This document shows positions 1 through 10,981 of a stretch of 64,000 bases of DNA, one piece after another; the stretch's first letter is position 1, and each line of letters begins with the position of its first letter. The position numbers and the translations under genes are program-made. The DNA is from Liolophura sinensis (taxonomy: Eukaryota > Mollusca > Polyplacophora > Chitonida > Chitonidae), in the NCBI RefSeq assembly GCF_032854445.1, contig NC_088300.1:12929191-12993190 (forward strand), given 5' to 3'. The notes beneath the pieces are model-generated. The model was not told the DNA's origin and ran no database searches. It worked only from the letters and a program-made list of their open reading frames with translations.

Positions 1-140
1 TATGTTATATAATAATGACATATCAAGATCGCTTTGGGGCTCGTGGCATGCTGTTAGCAAACGGTTTTACCTCCATAAGGCAATTTATCAACATCATCAC
101 GCACTGTTTGGCTTGGTTTGTGTCCTTAATATATGTATGT
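1..140 (+). repeat. Diverged repeat copy, related to 2290-2425
   Basis: This stretch shares order and wording with 2290-2425: a 'ggctcgtgg.atg.t' block, then a 'tttacc' block, a 'tcaacat' block, and an ending in 'tccttaatatat' or 'cccttaatatat'. It looks like an old dispersed or duplicated repeat whose 3' end runs into TA repeats. Confidence 0.45.
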
Positions 141-2289
141 ACATGGAATGAATGAACTACTAAGCGTACTGGAGTCGATTTTATTTATGTGACATGCTAG
201 AGCTGATGTGTTGGATGACTATATCCCTGTGTTTCTTCTGTAGTCCATTCAGATAAACTATGTGCCCTCATCCTGATACAAACAGCGAGTTCTGACGAAT
301 TTCATTTATTCTTTTGGTGTACAGGCTCAGTCCATAAGAATGATAAACTAGATCTTTCTGAGATATACTGAGGTATGTATATGTATATGGAGGTCAACAA
401 ACTGACATTTGTGAAATTGTTTGTGTGAAGATCATTCATATTGTTTTTGGGCTTATTGTCTTGAACAGTATGATTTATTTTAACCAAACATGAATTTGTC
501 TTGCTTATTTTGTTGAATACCTGCCTACGTTCATCCTTTTTCTCTACTCACTGAAATCAGAAACAGAATCCTTACTGGTTAGCTTACAGTGAATGCTATG
601 GAGTCTTAGCTTAGGGCTGTATTTAGCTAGGGATAAAGTAACGGTTATGAAGGTCAATGCTCATCTAGACGCAAGCAACACAGATCCTGACCATCACTGA
701 CTAATATCTAGGCCCAGTTGTTCAAAAGCGTAATGGCAGTTAACTTCTGTATTAACTAGAGTCGGCACTGATGTGTCATTAGTTTCGTATTTGGACAGCA
801 CTGATATTAAGATTTAAATATCGTTTAACTTTTTTTCACTTATTTATTGATTTCATTCGGCGCATATTTGATAATTTCACACTTCAATGTTCAATGCTAC
901 ACTTAAGAACTGTTTCACATAAACGATGGCGATCAGTTTTATGCGTGAAGGAAGTGAGGATTTTTTGACAAGTTACCGACGGACTTTCCTACACGTGGCG
1001 AAGTCATCTTTAATGGATGTTAGTCGACTACTTATTGTCAACAAAGCTATGCAACTAGTGAGAACGGGAAAATCTACAAATTCCTTGTCCAACGCTTGGT
1101 TTGTAACTGTTAGGCCCAAAGTACATAGTCGACAACGAACAGTTTTGTACTTGATAAGCTGATGTTAGAAAACGCAAGGTATGTTGAAGGCGAAAGAGTG
1201 AAATCAGTACTCATATTGTATAGCATGCTAGTATAAAAAAATGTCTATACTAAATAAGTATCTCAGTTGAGCTTTGATGGCAACAGTTATATATATCCAA
1301 AGTGGCCTTTTAATTCAACACGATGTATAAACCGCGATACCCAAGAATACCGCCTTTATACGACAGCGGCATGTTTTATGAGTGCAGGAAACTGGAGTAA
1401 GTCACTGAAAAACGTTTCACAGCGACGCGCAGGTCTTTACGAACTGTCAGAACGTTTGACGATACAGCGTATTGCCTTGGTGATCTCAGGAGCAGTGAAC
1501 TCATACGTTGTGACAGGGACACTGCTTCAGTTGCGACTAACTGTCACGCAGCCAAAATGAAAGTGCATGTAACATCAAACATTCAATTCCAGAATAGGCT
1601 GCACACTAATCTGAAAATCTATCTGAATTAAGGTCTTTCTGTCATTAACATTACTTCATTTTAATATATTTTTGATTATCTATTTTCTGTTTAACGGCAG
1701 TCTCTGATACTGTCTCTGTGTTCTGTTATCCTGTGTGCAAGTGATTGGCGGGATTTCGGCCGAATTGTGGTTAACCCGTGTCCAAAAACGTACACTTGAC
1801 ATTTCATGTAACGTGTAATGCCAGGCGACTTCAAAGCTTAACCCACATGACAGTTCTACTCACCTATTGTCGTACTGATGTAACCATTTGCCTCAGACGC
1901 CGAGGCAACCGTCCACAAAACTGCACACAACAGCGGCCATGTTTTACAAAATCCTGATCCACATGTCCGTTCTGTACACATAGCTGTTGTCTCTAGAGAA
2001 TCACACGCAGGAAGATTGATAGTTTCTGCGCGAGACGAGAGCTGAGGTATGACTTCTATACTTAGTCATTTCTGAGCCAACTGGGAGTTCCACGTTCACC
2101 CATGTATCACAAAAAAAGTCTCCACCCGAATTCTATCAATTATTGATCCGTTATTTGAAGATGTCTGCATTTTCCAGGTTGCTGGCGGCCACAGGATTGT
2201 GTCTGCCATACAAAGGCAGCACGACATTCCATGTTTCTGTTATCCAAATCAGAACATCTCTTAGGCGATAAGACCATCAAGCCGATACT
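141..2289. other. Intergenic sequence without recognised gene
   Basis: No coding region, RNA gene or structured repeat was recognised. Open frames at 926-1162 and 1267-1560 are short and match no family I know. Confidence 0.5.
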
Positions 2290-2421
2290 CCATCTTGTAC
2301 AGAATGCAGCCGTTTAGCTTTTTGCCCAAGGCTCGTGGAATGTTTTTGCTGACCGCCTTTACCCGCTGCAATCCATCAACATACTCATGCAATCATGCAT
2401 TGGTCGGCTTACTTTGTACCC

Positions 2422-2423
<2 letters not shown>

Positions 2424-2513
<90 letters not shown>
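2424..2513. repeat. TA dinucleotide microsatellite
   Basis: About 45 uninterrupted TA units, directly after the repeat copy at 2290-2425. An apparent open frame through it is an artefact of the repeat. Confidence 0.97.
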
Positions 2514-2516
<3 letters not shown>

Positions 2517-2519
2517 GTA

Positions 2520-3878
2520 AGCGGTGTGTAGTGGATGTATATGGATGCATATGGATGTATATAGCTTGTATTATACAGATTTGCCCATAACCAATTGATT
2601 TCCAGCGGACTCTAACAATGAGTTAGTAAAACAACAAGGTTATCAGATAATTTTACTACACTGATTTGTTTACGTAAAAATGCCATTAAGGGAGAGCACC
2701 TGTCTTTGTTGTTATCATTAGCTATTGGTAGCTTTACATTACGGAAGATAGTGCCTTAAGAGACCATACAAACACCAAGCCTTCCGGGTCTCATCTTGTA
2801 GTTTATGAGGATTTTATGTTTTAATCACGTAAATGCGTGTATATGATGCCACAGCATATGCTGATGTCATTCATGGATTCAAAATTAGATTTAATTCAAA
2901 ACGTTCTCCACGAAACAATGTCAAATTACACAGGGATAGATAAACATGGTTGAGGCAGTGTGTTTCATATTTCAAAATTCTTCACGATATCTTATATTTC
3001 TTATCTCCAACAGTAATCATCGCATTTGTAAATGGCACATTAAATCGATATATTGGTAATATGACTCTATATCTGTCACTGGTCAGTTCGATTGCAGTAA
3101 CTTAATTAACGTCAAGCTTGGAAAAGCTAAAGTACATTCTATGGTAACATTGTACCATGAGAAGGAGGAAGGTGATGCAGAACTGTTAGCATTACTTTTA
3201 CTTTCCACAGACTCTGGTGAATGAATTAACAATTAGGAATTTTTTTACCCCGGTGTTTATCTGAAGAATACTGAAGAAGACTCCTATACAGTCCTATACG
3301 TGCGCTGTCAATACCAGTAGACCAGAACAAAGGCCGCTTCCAGCCCAAAGCTACGATTGGACCAACACCTATGGATGTCAGACAATTCTAAAACAAACAA
3401 CTCTCGAACCTCGCAGCTACCACAGCTAGCTATGGGTGATTTTCAACCAACAACATGACAATTATCTGCGGATCATATTACACTTGGTTTTTATCGATTC
3501 GGCAACCACTTTTACAACTTTATCAATTTTTCCTTAGATCACATCTGTCAGAAAAGCTGATTCCTGCAGAATTGTATACGTTTTCCAAATCGATGCACTG
3601 TTGATAGGTTGATCATTAACAATGTGTATTTGCTGTTCTAGACGAATGCAGATGAACTGTAGTACTGTGGGCTTTTACGGGTGGGTGGCCGGGTAAATGT
3701 ATCTTGGTAGTGAGGTTTCTGCTGTTGATATGCACACAAGAAGCATGTGTGCGTGACGCCAACAAATCGGGGCAGTATTCAGTCTGCTCATCGCGATGGT
3801 GATCGTTAAGGTATCATACCTTTAATAGTATCCCTGAAAAAGGAAAATGTATGACAATAATTCTACACATAAACAAGG

Positions 3879-3880
<2 letters not shown>
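2520..3880. other. Intergenic sequence without recognised gene
   Basis: No coding region or RNA gene was recognised. A short 'atggatgtatat' repetition lies at 2530-2565. Confidence 0.5.
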
Positions 3881-3962
<82 letters not shown>

Positions 3963-3992
3963 TTGAGATTTAAAAAAATAATTCTGCAAATT

Positions 3993-4057
<65 letters not shown>

Positions 4058-4164
4058 GAATAATTCTGCAAATTCAATATATATATATATATTAAAAGAA
4101 TAATTCTGCAAATTCAGTACATATATATATATATATTGAATTTGCTGAATTTTTTTAAATCTCA
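3881..4164. repeat. TA-rich inverted-repeat element with internal direct copies
   Basis: Two long TA tracts (3881-3958 and 3994-4052) border three direct copies of 'aataattctgcaaattca'. The left arm beginning 'tgagatttaaaaaaat' at 3964 is the near-perfect inverse of the right arm ending at 4164, with a 2-3 nt gap. The layout suggests a small foldback or MITE-like element expanded by TA slippage. Confidence 0.7.
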
Positions 4165-4996
4165 CCGCGTTTGCGCATGCACTCTAGAACACGTCTGCTC
4201 AGTCAGGATAATTCTTGATACAACTCACTAGGCTGGTTATTGGAAATGTGGCTTCAAAATCTCATCGCCACCAGGCAAATATCTTTGGACCCATCACGCA
4301 ACGTGTTCGGGGATTTACTTTTGTTGCACTGCTTAATCTTAGATAATCAAACGCATAACCAGTTTCCTGGTTTCAATTTGTTCTCGCAGCGATTGGGCCT
4401 AAACGCCTCAGAGATGCCTAAGGCCTTAAACCTTAATCATGTATTCTTTTGGATCACCCAGATTGAGATACGCCTAATCAGCGAATCGCATGTGTTGTCA
4501 CACGCACATGTAGCATGGGCGGCGGAACCGCCCCGACCACCCCGACCATGGTCGGGGCAATAATTTAAAAAAGAAACGAAAACAAAAAAATTGAAAAAGA
4601 AACAAGAAGCAGAACAAGAGTGAAAACAAATTATCTAGCATCTATAGATAAATAGAGATTGTAATTTTTTTTACTCCAACTGCGTGTCACGTCAATATCT
4701 TCCACCGCGTATTTATGGCTATGGCGTTGTGGCAGGTCTACTATATTTTGAAGCTTGGCGTGCAGGCTGCTGCCCATGAAACTGACTATATAATGGTAAT
4801 GTAGTATACTGAAAAGACAGAACGAGTCGGAGAACCGGACTTCTAAGGGCTCGTATTCGGCCGTCAGAAACTGGCTCTTTTCTGACAGGTTTGCATTGAG
4901 TGGACGCATGAGTGTCACACAATTAGTTGAAATAATTACGCTGGTATAATGGCTTGCCCATCGATTTAGGCTATCAATACTTTCCAAAGATTGATT

Positions 4997-7086
4997 GCCT
5001 ATAGTCTGAGCTGATTGACTGCAGTTTTGATATCAATCTTGTCTGTATAAGTCTTATGGGTATGCAAGACCATGTGGTCATTTAATCTAGACTGTGTCAT
5101 GGTGGACCGCAGATATGTTTTTAGCCTACGGAGAGCAAAGAAAGACCTTTCGTTTGTTGCATTTGTGGCTGGCATAACAAGGATCAGACGAAGTACAATG
5201 CACACCTCGGAGAAAAAGGTCCTCCCATGGTGTGACATATCAGGAAAAAAGGGAAATCAGAGACTTCAAATCAACAGGCGAGTCTTCCGGTTCGGCAAAT
5301 TTTACAAAAAGTGTATCTAACTGATTACTTAGTCTCTCTTTATCAAAATCTGATGACCTGCGGATGGTTGTGGGTTTCCCCCGGGCTCTATCCGGTTTCC
5401 TCCCACCATTATGCTGGCCGCCGTCGTATAAGTGAAATATTCTTGAGTAAGGCGTAAAACACCAATCAAATAAATAAATAAATAAATAAACAATATTTCG
5501 TCGGTTTAAAAGTCACATCGCGATGTATGTGGTACGGTATTATGTCCTATAAACGTCTTACAGTATGTTACAGTACTTATCTGTAAATCTCGCGGCGTCT
5601 GAGGAAAATGCCCTGCCCCTTAGCCACCTTCGTATCGTGATGGCGTCTTGCGTTTGTGCGGCAACATGGGATCTTCTACGTCAAGTGGTTTTGCGTTTTG
5701 GGGGATCTTCTCGTAAAACAGGTCGAAATCTCGGTTTTGCCTTATTTTCTGAAAGGTTTTAACAGTCAAAGAAGCAATTTTTTGACATACTGCTGCTGAC
5801 AAATTTGGACTTTGTATTGTTTTACTAAGATTATCGGAGTGCTTAAGAATGAAGCATGAGAGTTCTATTCCCCAGAAAAGATTAAATTTTCTCAAATGTG
5901 ATTGCACTCCAATAATTCTAGCTTTCACTTCAGTGTCTGTCGCACATTGTAGTGCCTTTTCCCATAGATTAAATAAAACCTCATATTTATCAAGAATGCT
6001 CCCTTGTGAATTTGCACGAACAGTCGAGCGTGTAGGACAAAGTACTCTAACTCCAGGCGTATTAGGTTGAATATTAGTTTTCGGCTTATCAAACAATGCT
6101 TCACGCATTTCATATTGATACATTCATTCTGCAAAGAAAGTCCAAAATTACTTTTACCAAAGTTCCAGCAGTGATGTCATCTACTTTGTAAACCCCAAGG
6201 AAATCTTCGTGGATAATAAAATCCTCTCCTACCGGCCTAAAAAGTAGTACGACCTGTTCATGATTGGAAATATCAGCTAACTCATCTACCATTATACAGT
6301 AAAACTCGGAGCGATGGATAGACCTCAGAATTTTATTTAGGACTTGTCTTGACAGAACACGAATCATTTCATTCTGAATGTCATGCGATACTTATTTTTA
6401 TTTCTTTTTTAACCACTGTAGAAGAGATGAGTAGTCACATCCACGCAAAATGAGAAGCTACGTGAAGTTCCCATCGTCTTCATCTACAGCAGCACTGCTT
6501 CCGCGGAATGGTAAATCTTGCCGACATAAGTGACGTAGGCCTATATTTTCAAATATTTTATATGTAATGCGTCAATTTCCGCCTTTTCTTCAGCATGCGC
6601 TTGCCTGAGGGATTCGCCAATATCTCTAGTAGTTGCTGGTACGGTAAGGAGACGTTCAACGGCTTCTTTACTACACTTGATAGCTTCGTGTTATCTAAAT
6701 ATGCCCCGTCCTTCTTTCCAGTTGCTGAAAGCTTTAGATATGAAAGTGGGCTCCGGCTTACTGCTGGAGTAAAAAAATTGCGTTTTGGCACACAAAACAG
6801 AAAGCTAAGTCGGTATTTTCTTAATAATGCAACCAGGTGTATAAAACTTTCGTTTAACGATAGTTTTCTTCCAAACTCACGGGAACGGAAAATCAAACCA
6901 TCTGGGTTGATTGGGAGTAGATGACACACATGTCGTGCGAGTACGCCTTGGGGTTATTTGGGACCCAGATGTCGAAGACGCGTTGTCACCGCTTTGAGGG
7001 TTTTCTTCGACAGCCTCTGCCGGAGGAGACGGATCCTGACGAATTTCTGAACGTGATTTTAGAGAGAAATAGTTTAAAATCGACAT
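4997..7086 (-). pseudogene. hAT transposase pseudogene (ZMYM1-like type)
   Basis: Fragments in order on the minus strand are as follows. An N-terminal start at 7086 begins MSILNYFSLKSRS. A piece at 6880-6558 contains NPSGKRMLKKRRK. A piece at 6367-6110 has FYCIMVDELADISNHEQVVL, holding the catalytic-type aspartate of the DDE core. A long piece at 6123-5620 includes FNLFWGIELSCFILKHSDNL. A C-terminal dimerisation segment at 5240-5000 has NATNERSFFALRRLKTYLRS. Several frameshifts and stops separate the pieces. The family is vertebrate and invertebrate ZMYM1/'52 kDa repressor'-like hAT genes. Confidence 0.85.
5356..5490 (+). mobile_element. SINE family 2 copy, 3' half, inside hAT pseudogene
   Basis: It runs from 'cctgcggatggttgtgggtt' through 'ccgtcgtataagtgaaat' to 'ggcgtaaaacaccaatcaaa' and a (taaa)n tail. 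It lacks the tRNA-like head. It splits the transposase pseudogene between 5620 and 5240, so it inserted after or during decay of the hAT element. Confidence 0.85.
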
Positions 7087-7950
7087 TTTGAATTCTATTT
7101 TCGAAATAATTAAGTCTGAGTGAAACGAGCAATGAATTAACCAAACTGCAGTCGGAGTACTTCTACAAGTAGCCCAACAGCTGTAATTGAATCAACCGGT
7201 TACTGGACGGTATTTATACACAGTATGTTATATGAAAACAGCGCCATCTGTGCCGTTAAAAAAACAGCGACATCTGTGCAGTCTGCTGACGGCTTACAGA
7301 TTCAATATCGCTAAAGTGAGTAAATTATCTGCAAAAGTATACTCTTTGGGACTTTAAATATAAATGACGGCAACATTTTCCGATATGTATGGTCGTTTTA
7401 ACCCCGAATTTCAAAAATTTATTTGGCACTAGGTGAAAAAATATGGTAGGCCTATCCCAGTCATGTACATTGCCGAAAGATGTATTACTCGAGGTTCAAT
7501 TTTCGCTACTTAATGAAAGTTTGACGCCCATATTTCACCCCAACGATTGCATTTCTCTATGCCACTGGGCACCGATATGTGCGTCAATAATAAGAGTTCA
7601 GTACTTCACATATCTTAATGTAGTTCCTAATTTTAGGCAATCTTAATTTGTTTACGCCGCCCCTCTGTAGGATAAGCATAAACCATTACTTTTATACACT
7701 ATTATTTCGTTTTAATGGCCTAAAATGACAAAACCTTATCAAGGCGTGTCCACTATCTTTACTGAGACACATGGGCATTAACAATCGGCTATTACTTGTT
7801 GTTGTTTTTTATTTGACTGCCGCTTAACCCAGTAGGCTGCCCAATACTCAGTCAATGTCGATCAGTTTCAGTGGTAGAGAAAAACGGAGTGACATTTGTA
7901 AACTTATGAACTCTCCAAACTTGTGATGTACACATGTATACAATAAATAT

Positions 7951-8004
7951 ATATTTATTTATTTGATTAGTGTTTTACACCGTATTCAAAAATATTTCAC
8001 TTGT
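7951..8004 (-). mobile_element. SINE family 2 tail fragment
   Basis: Only the 3' end is present, read on the minus strand: 'gtgaaatatttttgaatacg' then 'gtgtaaaacactaatcaaat' and the TAAA tail. Confidence 0.75.
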
Positions 8005-8556
8005 ATGGAATACAGGTGGAATGCAAATTTTCACTGACCTTTATGTAAAACGCCGACAATGTGACATAAAGAACTAAAATGTTTTCCTTTTTCTTCAAAT
8101 CTGAAAATATCCGTGACATAAAAACAAGGGAGATAACACCCGCTTGAGTTTTCGTCCTAGCGCACAGCTTCACATTGGGTTGGTGTGTCAGACCGTCCAT
8201 CAGAACAGATCGATATCACTCCGACAATGAAAGAGTATTTTGGATACATGTCGACAGCACTTGAAATGCCTTTAAGCTTTTAGTTTACTGTTGAGTTTTA
8301 CATGCGCTTATCGTGATTTGCTCTCTTGCTGTATGTAACAGTTAACGTGAAAGACAGCAACTGACTAATGTTAATATCCACTGAAAGACTACCATTCAAA
8401 GTATCTTAAACCAGCATTAAATATTTTTTAAATCTTTTTCAACCCAGTAAAGGTTTAGTGAAACTTCGTCTTGTCACAGCTTCAGCACGTCTCCATTGTC
8501 GACAGCAAGGTGGCTTTACGTTTACCCTCTAACGTCGAATGTATTTTCCTTATAAT

Positions 8557-8700
8557 AGAGACCTTTAGATAGAAGTTGTAAGTTAGTTGTAACTTCTAAC
8601 TTCAAATTTGAATTAACTTCAAATTTGAATTAGTTTACCTTTTCTAGTTTGAAGCTACAAGTTATAGGTTGAACTTTTAACTTCTAACTAATGGTCTCTG
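8557..8700. mobile_element. Small MITE-like inverted-repeat element
   Basis: The left end 'agagacctttagatagaagt' matches the inverse of the right end ('agagaccattagttagaagt'). The interior holds two direct copies of 'aacttcaaatttgaatta'. The length of 144 bp and absence of coding capacity fit a MITE or foldback repeat. Confidence 0.65.
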
Positions 8701-9249
8701 ATAGTCTAAGCAGTAACCTATGACAGTTTAAAGTTGTGGACTTCGACGAGGAAAGACCAAGTGATAAATAACTTTCTCGAAAACTGGGCATACTGGAAAT
8801 GATATCTCTTCCACTGCTAGAATTGTTCACACAATAGGCTTGCTATATCATGTATACAGTTCACGAGTAGACTGCAGGTCGCAGCCTCTGGAGGGGTTGT
8901 GCTGGTGATTTTGACCACTGGTAAATGTTTACAAAATTACAATAGAATCGTTGTACAACTGGATTCATGCTCAATTCTGACACAAATGAAAATAAATATA
9001 AGCGCCACTGAGGATAAACTAGGCATTCGACTGTCGCTAGTTATCGCGGATGTCAGAAAAAGTACCTCGAATCAAGCACGGCGTTTCAATGATTTTACTG
9101 TATTTTATAAATGAAAACAGGAAAAAAAATTCCTTTATGGGCGAGAAAGATAAAGGGTAAAATTTAAATTCTTCAGTTCTAGTATATTCGGAGATTTGAT
9201 TAATTTTAAGCGTTGTCCGATGAGATGACGTTTTGTCATTGTCATAAAC

Positions 9250-9921
9250 CATCGGCACCCATGCTATGTCTATAGTAGGCCCTTAGTGTGAAGTATTCAT
9301 CGGCACCCATGCTATGCCTATAGTAGGCCCTTAGTGTGAAGTATTCATCGGCACCCATGCTATGTCTATAGTATTCCTTTAGTGTGAAGTATTCATCGGC
9401 AGCCATGCTATGTCTATAGTAGGCCCTTAGTGTGAAGTATTCATCGGCACCCATGCTATGCCTATAGCAGGCCCTTAGTGTGAAGTATTCATCGGCAGCC
9501 ATGCTATGTCTGTAGTAGGCCCTTAGTGTGAAGTATTCATCGGCACCCATGCTATGTCTGTAGTAGGCCCTTAGTGTGAAGTATTCATCGGCACCCATGC
9601 TATGCCTATAGTAGGCCCTTAGTGTGAAGTATTCATCGGCACCCATGCTATGTCTATAGTATTCCTTTAGTGTGAAGTATTCATCGGCAGCCATGCTATG
9701 TCTATAGTAGGCCCTTAGTGTGAAGTATTCATCGGCACCCATGCTATGCCTATAGCAGGCCCTTAGTGTGAAGTATTCATCGGCAGCCATGCTATGTCTA
9801 TAATAGGCCCTTAGTGTGAAGTATTCATCGGCAGCCATGCTATGTCTATAGTAGGCCCTTAGTGTGAAGTATTCATCGGCACCCATGCTATGTCTATAGT
9901 AGGCCCTTAGTGTGAAGTATT
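9250..9921. repeat. 48-bp minisatellite, 14 units, open reading frame throughout
   Basis: There are fourteen head-to-tail 48-bp units. The unit length is a multiple of three and one minus-strand frame stays open from 9949 to 9242, giving 16-residue repeats like ADEYFTLRAYYRHSMG. Variants (SMA/SMG, RAYY/RACY/KEYY) form a six-unit pattern that occurs twice in succession, a 288-bp higher-order repeat. Coding potential is doubtful, since there is no recognisable domain and no exon context. Confidence 0.95.
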
Positions 9922-10218
9922 CATGGTCCTCAGCATAAATATTATTCATATAAATCGATAAGTAGGCTAAGTTATATTAACGGGAGATGTTTTATCTAGC
10001 GGGATCCAATTATTGACGTCTGCTTCCAACTAAATTGTACACATTAGGGATTGTCCAGGGCTGTGAAATAGGTCTATTGCTCTTCTAAATTTATTTTTCT
10101 TGCAACTCATTACCCGTTGTTTTCTATTACAACTCGTACAATTTAATACAAATGGCCTACCAGTTATTCTTTCTGTAATGGAGGACCCGGCAAAAGAATA
10201 ATAATTTTTTTAACCCTG

Positions 10219-10976
10219 TGTTACATGCACAACTGCCGTCAGCTTCTAAATTTAGCTTGCTACTGTTTACATATGCTGAGTTCAGGGCCTGCTGTCTGCC
10301 TCTGCCTTAGAATGTTCCAGAATACCCTCAGTTCGGGGCCTGTTTGTTTACGACAAGTGTTCAAGAATTTTCTTATTCTAGAAAATTCCACCAGTCTATA
10401 TAAGTCCTATGAAAGCAGATCAAAGGGGGAGAAAGGAGAATTATTGAGAGTTTTGGATGCTTTCGCTGTGTATTACTTTAGTAGGCCTTTTGTGCTGAAT
10501 TTTGGTGTCTTTATAGCCTCTGGCTTTGTTATATCATATCTCCACCGAGCACTTTGTTCAGTTTGAACTTGTATATTTAATTTGTGCTCTTGTGTAGACA
10601 GTGCTTATTAGTACACGGACCCTGTCTGTGGAATTTTGTGTATATTTCGTCATACACTCAGTTATACTGTGGATTTTCCCTCTTATCTGTGCATTTATGC
10701 CTGTATGGTTTTCCGCATTGTGGAATATATGCGTCCGTTTGGACTTGACACCGTTGTACACGTAAGTACTTTAGTATTTGTATAGATACTGCTACCATCT
10801 CTCGTTAAACTTAAGTACTTTAGTATTTGTAAAAGTCTTGTTATCTGTTTTTGTTAAACCTAATAAATTGTTGTAAAATAAAATCTGCTGGTTTTGGTTA
10901 CTTTTTTGTGCGGCTAAACTGTCGTGTATTTCGAACAAGCCATCTCTTTATAATACAGACAGTTTGGGTCGTAACA
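10219..10976 (+). mobile_element. Solo LTR of a gypsy-type retrotransposon with target duplication
   Basis: The 758-bp stretch starts TGTTACATGC and ends GGGTCGTAACA, so its ends are inverted (TGTTAC/GTAACA). It is flanked on both sides by the same 5 bp, CCCTG (10214-10218 and 10977-10981). Inside are a TATATAAG box near 10397 and AATAAA signals near 10861 and 10877, in the order expected of an LTR. No internal region is present. Confidence 0.85.
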
Positions 10977-10981
10977 CCCTG

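Larger units (their letters stand above)
4514..7667 (-). mobile_element. Decayed hAT DNA transposon with matching terminal repeats
   Basis: The left end reads 'catgggcggcggaac' and the right end, inverted, reads 'cagaggggcggcgtaaac'. These are close enough to be hAT-type terminal inverted repeats. Between them the minus strand carries broken pieces of a transposase in the correct order. An 8-bp target duplication could not be confirmed. A SINE copy at 5356-5490 lies inside. The element is about 3.15 kb and non-autonomous as it stands. Confidence 0.68.

Noticed and set aside
2295-2531. Open frame ending in an alternating Ile-Tyr run
   Set aside because: It is a translation of the TA microsatellite with no protein-like remainder.
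4240-4563. 107-codon open frame as a gene
   Set aside because: No family resemblance. Its 3' end runs into the hAT terminal repeat, so it is probably chance.
9250-9921. CRISPR array
   Set aside because: Units are contiguous near-identical 48-bp repeats without unique spacers, and the DNA is eukaryotic.
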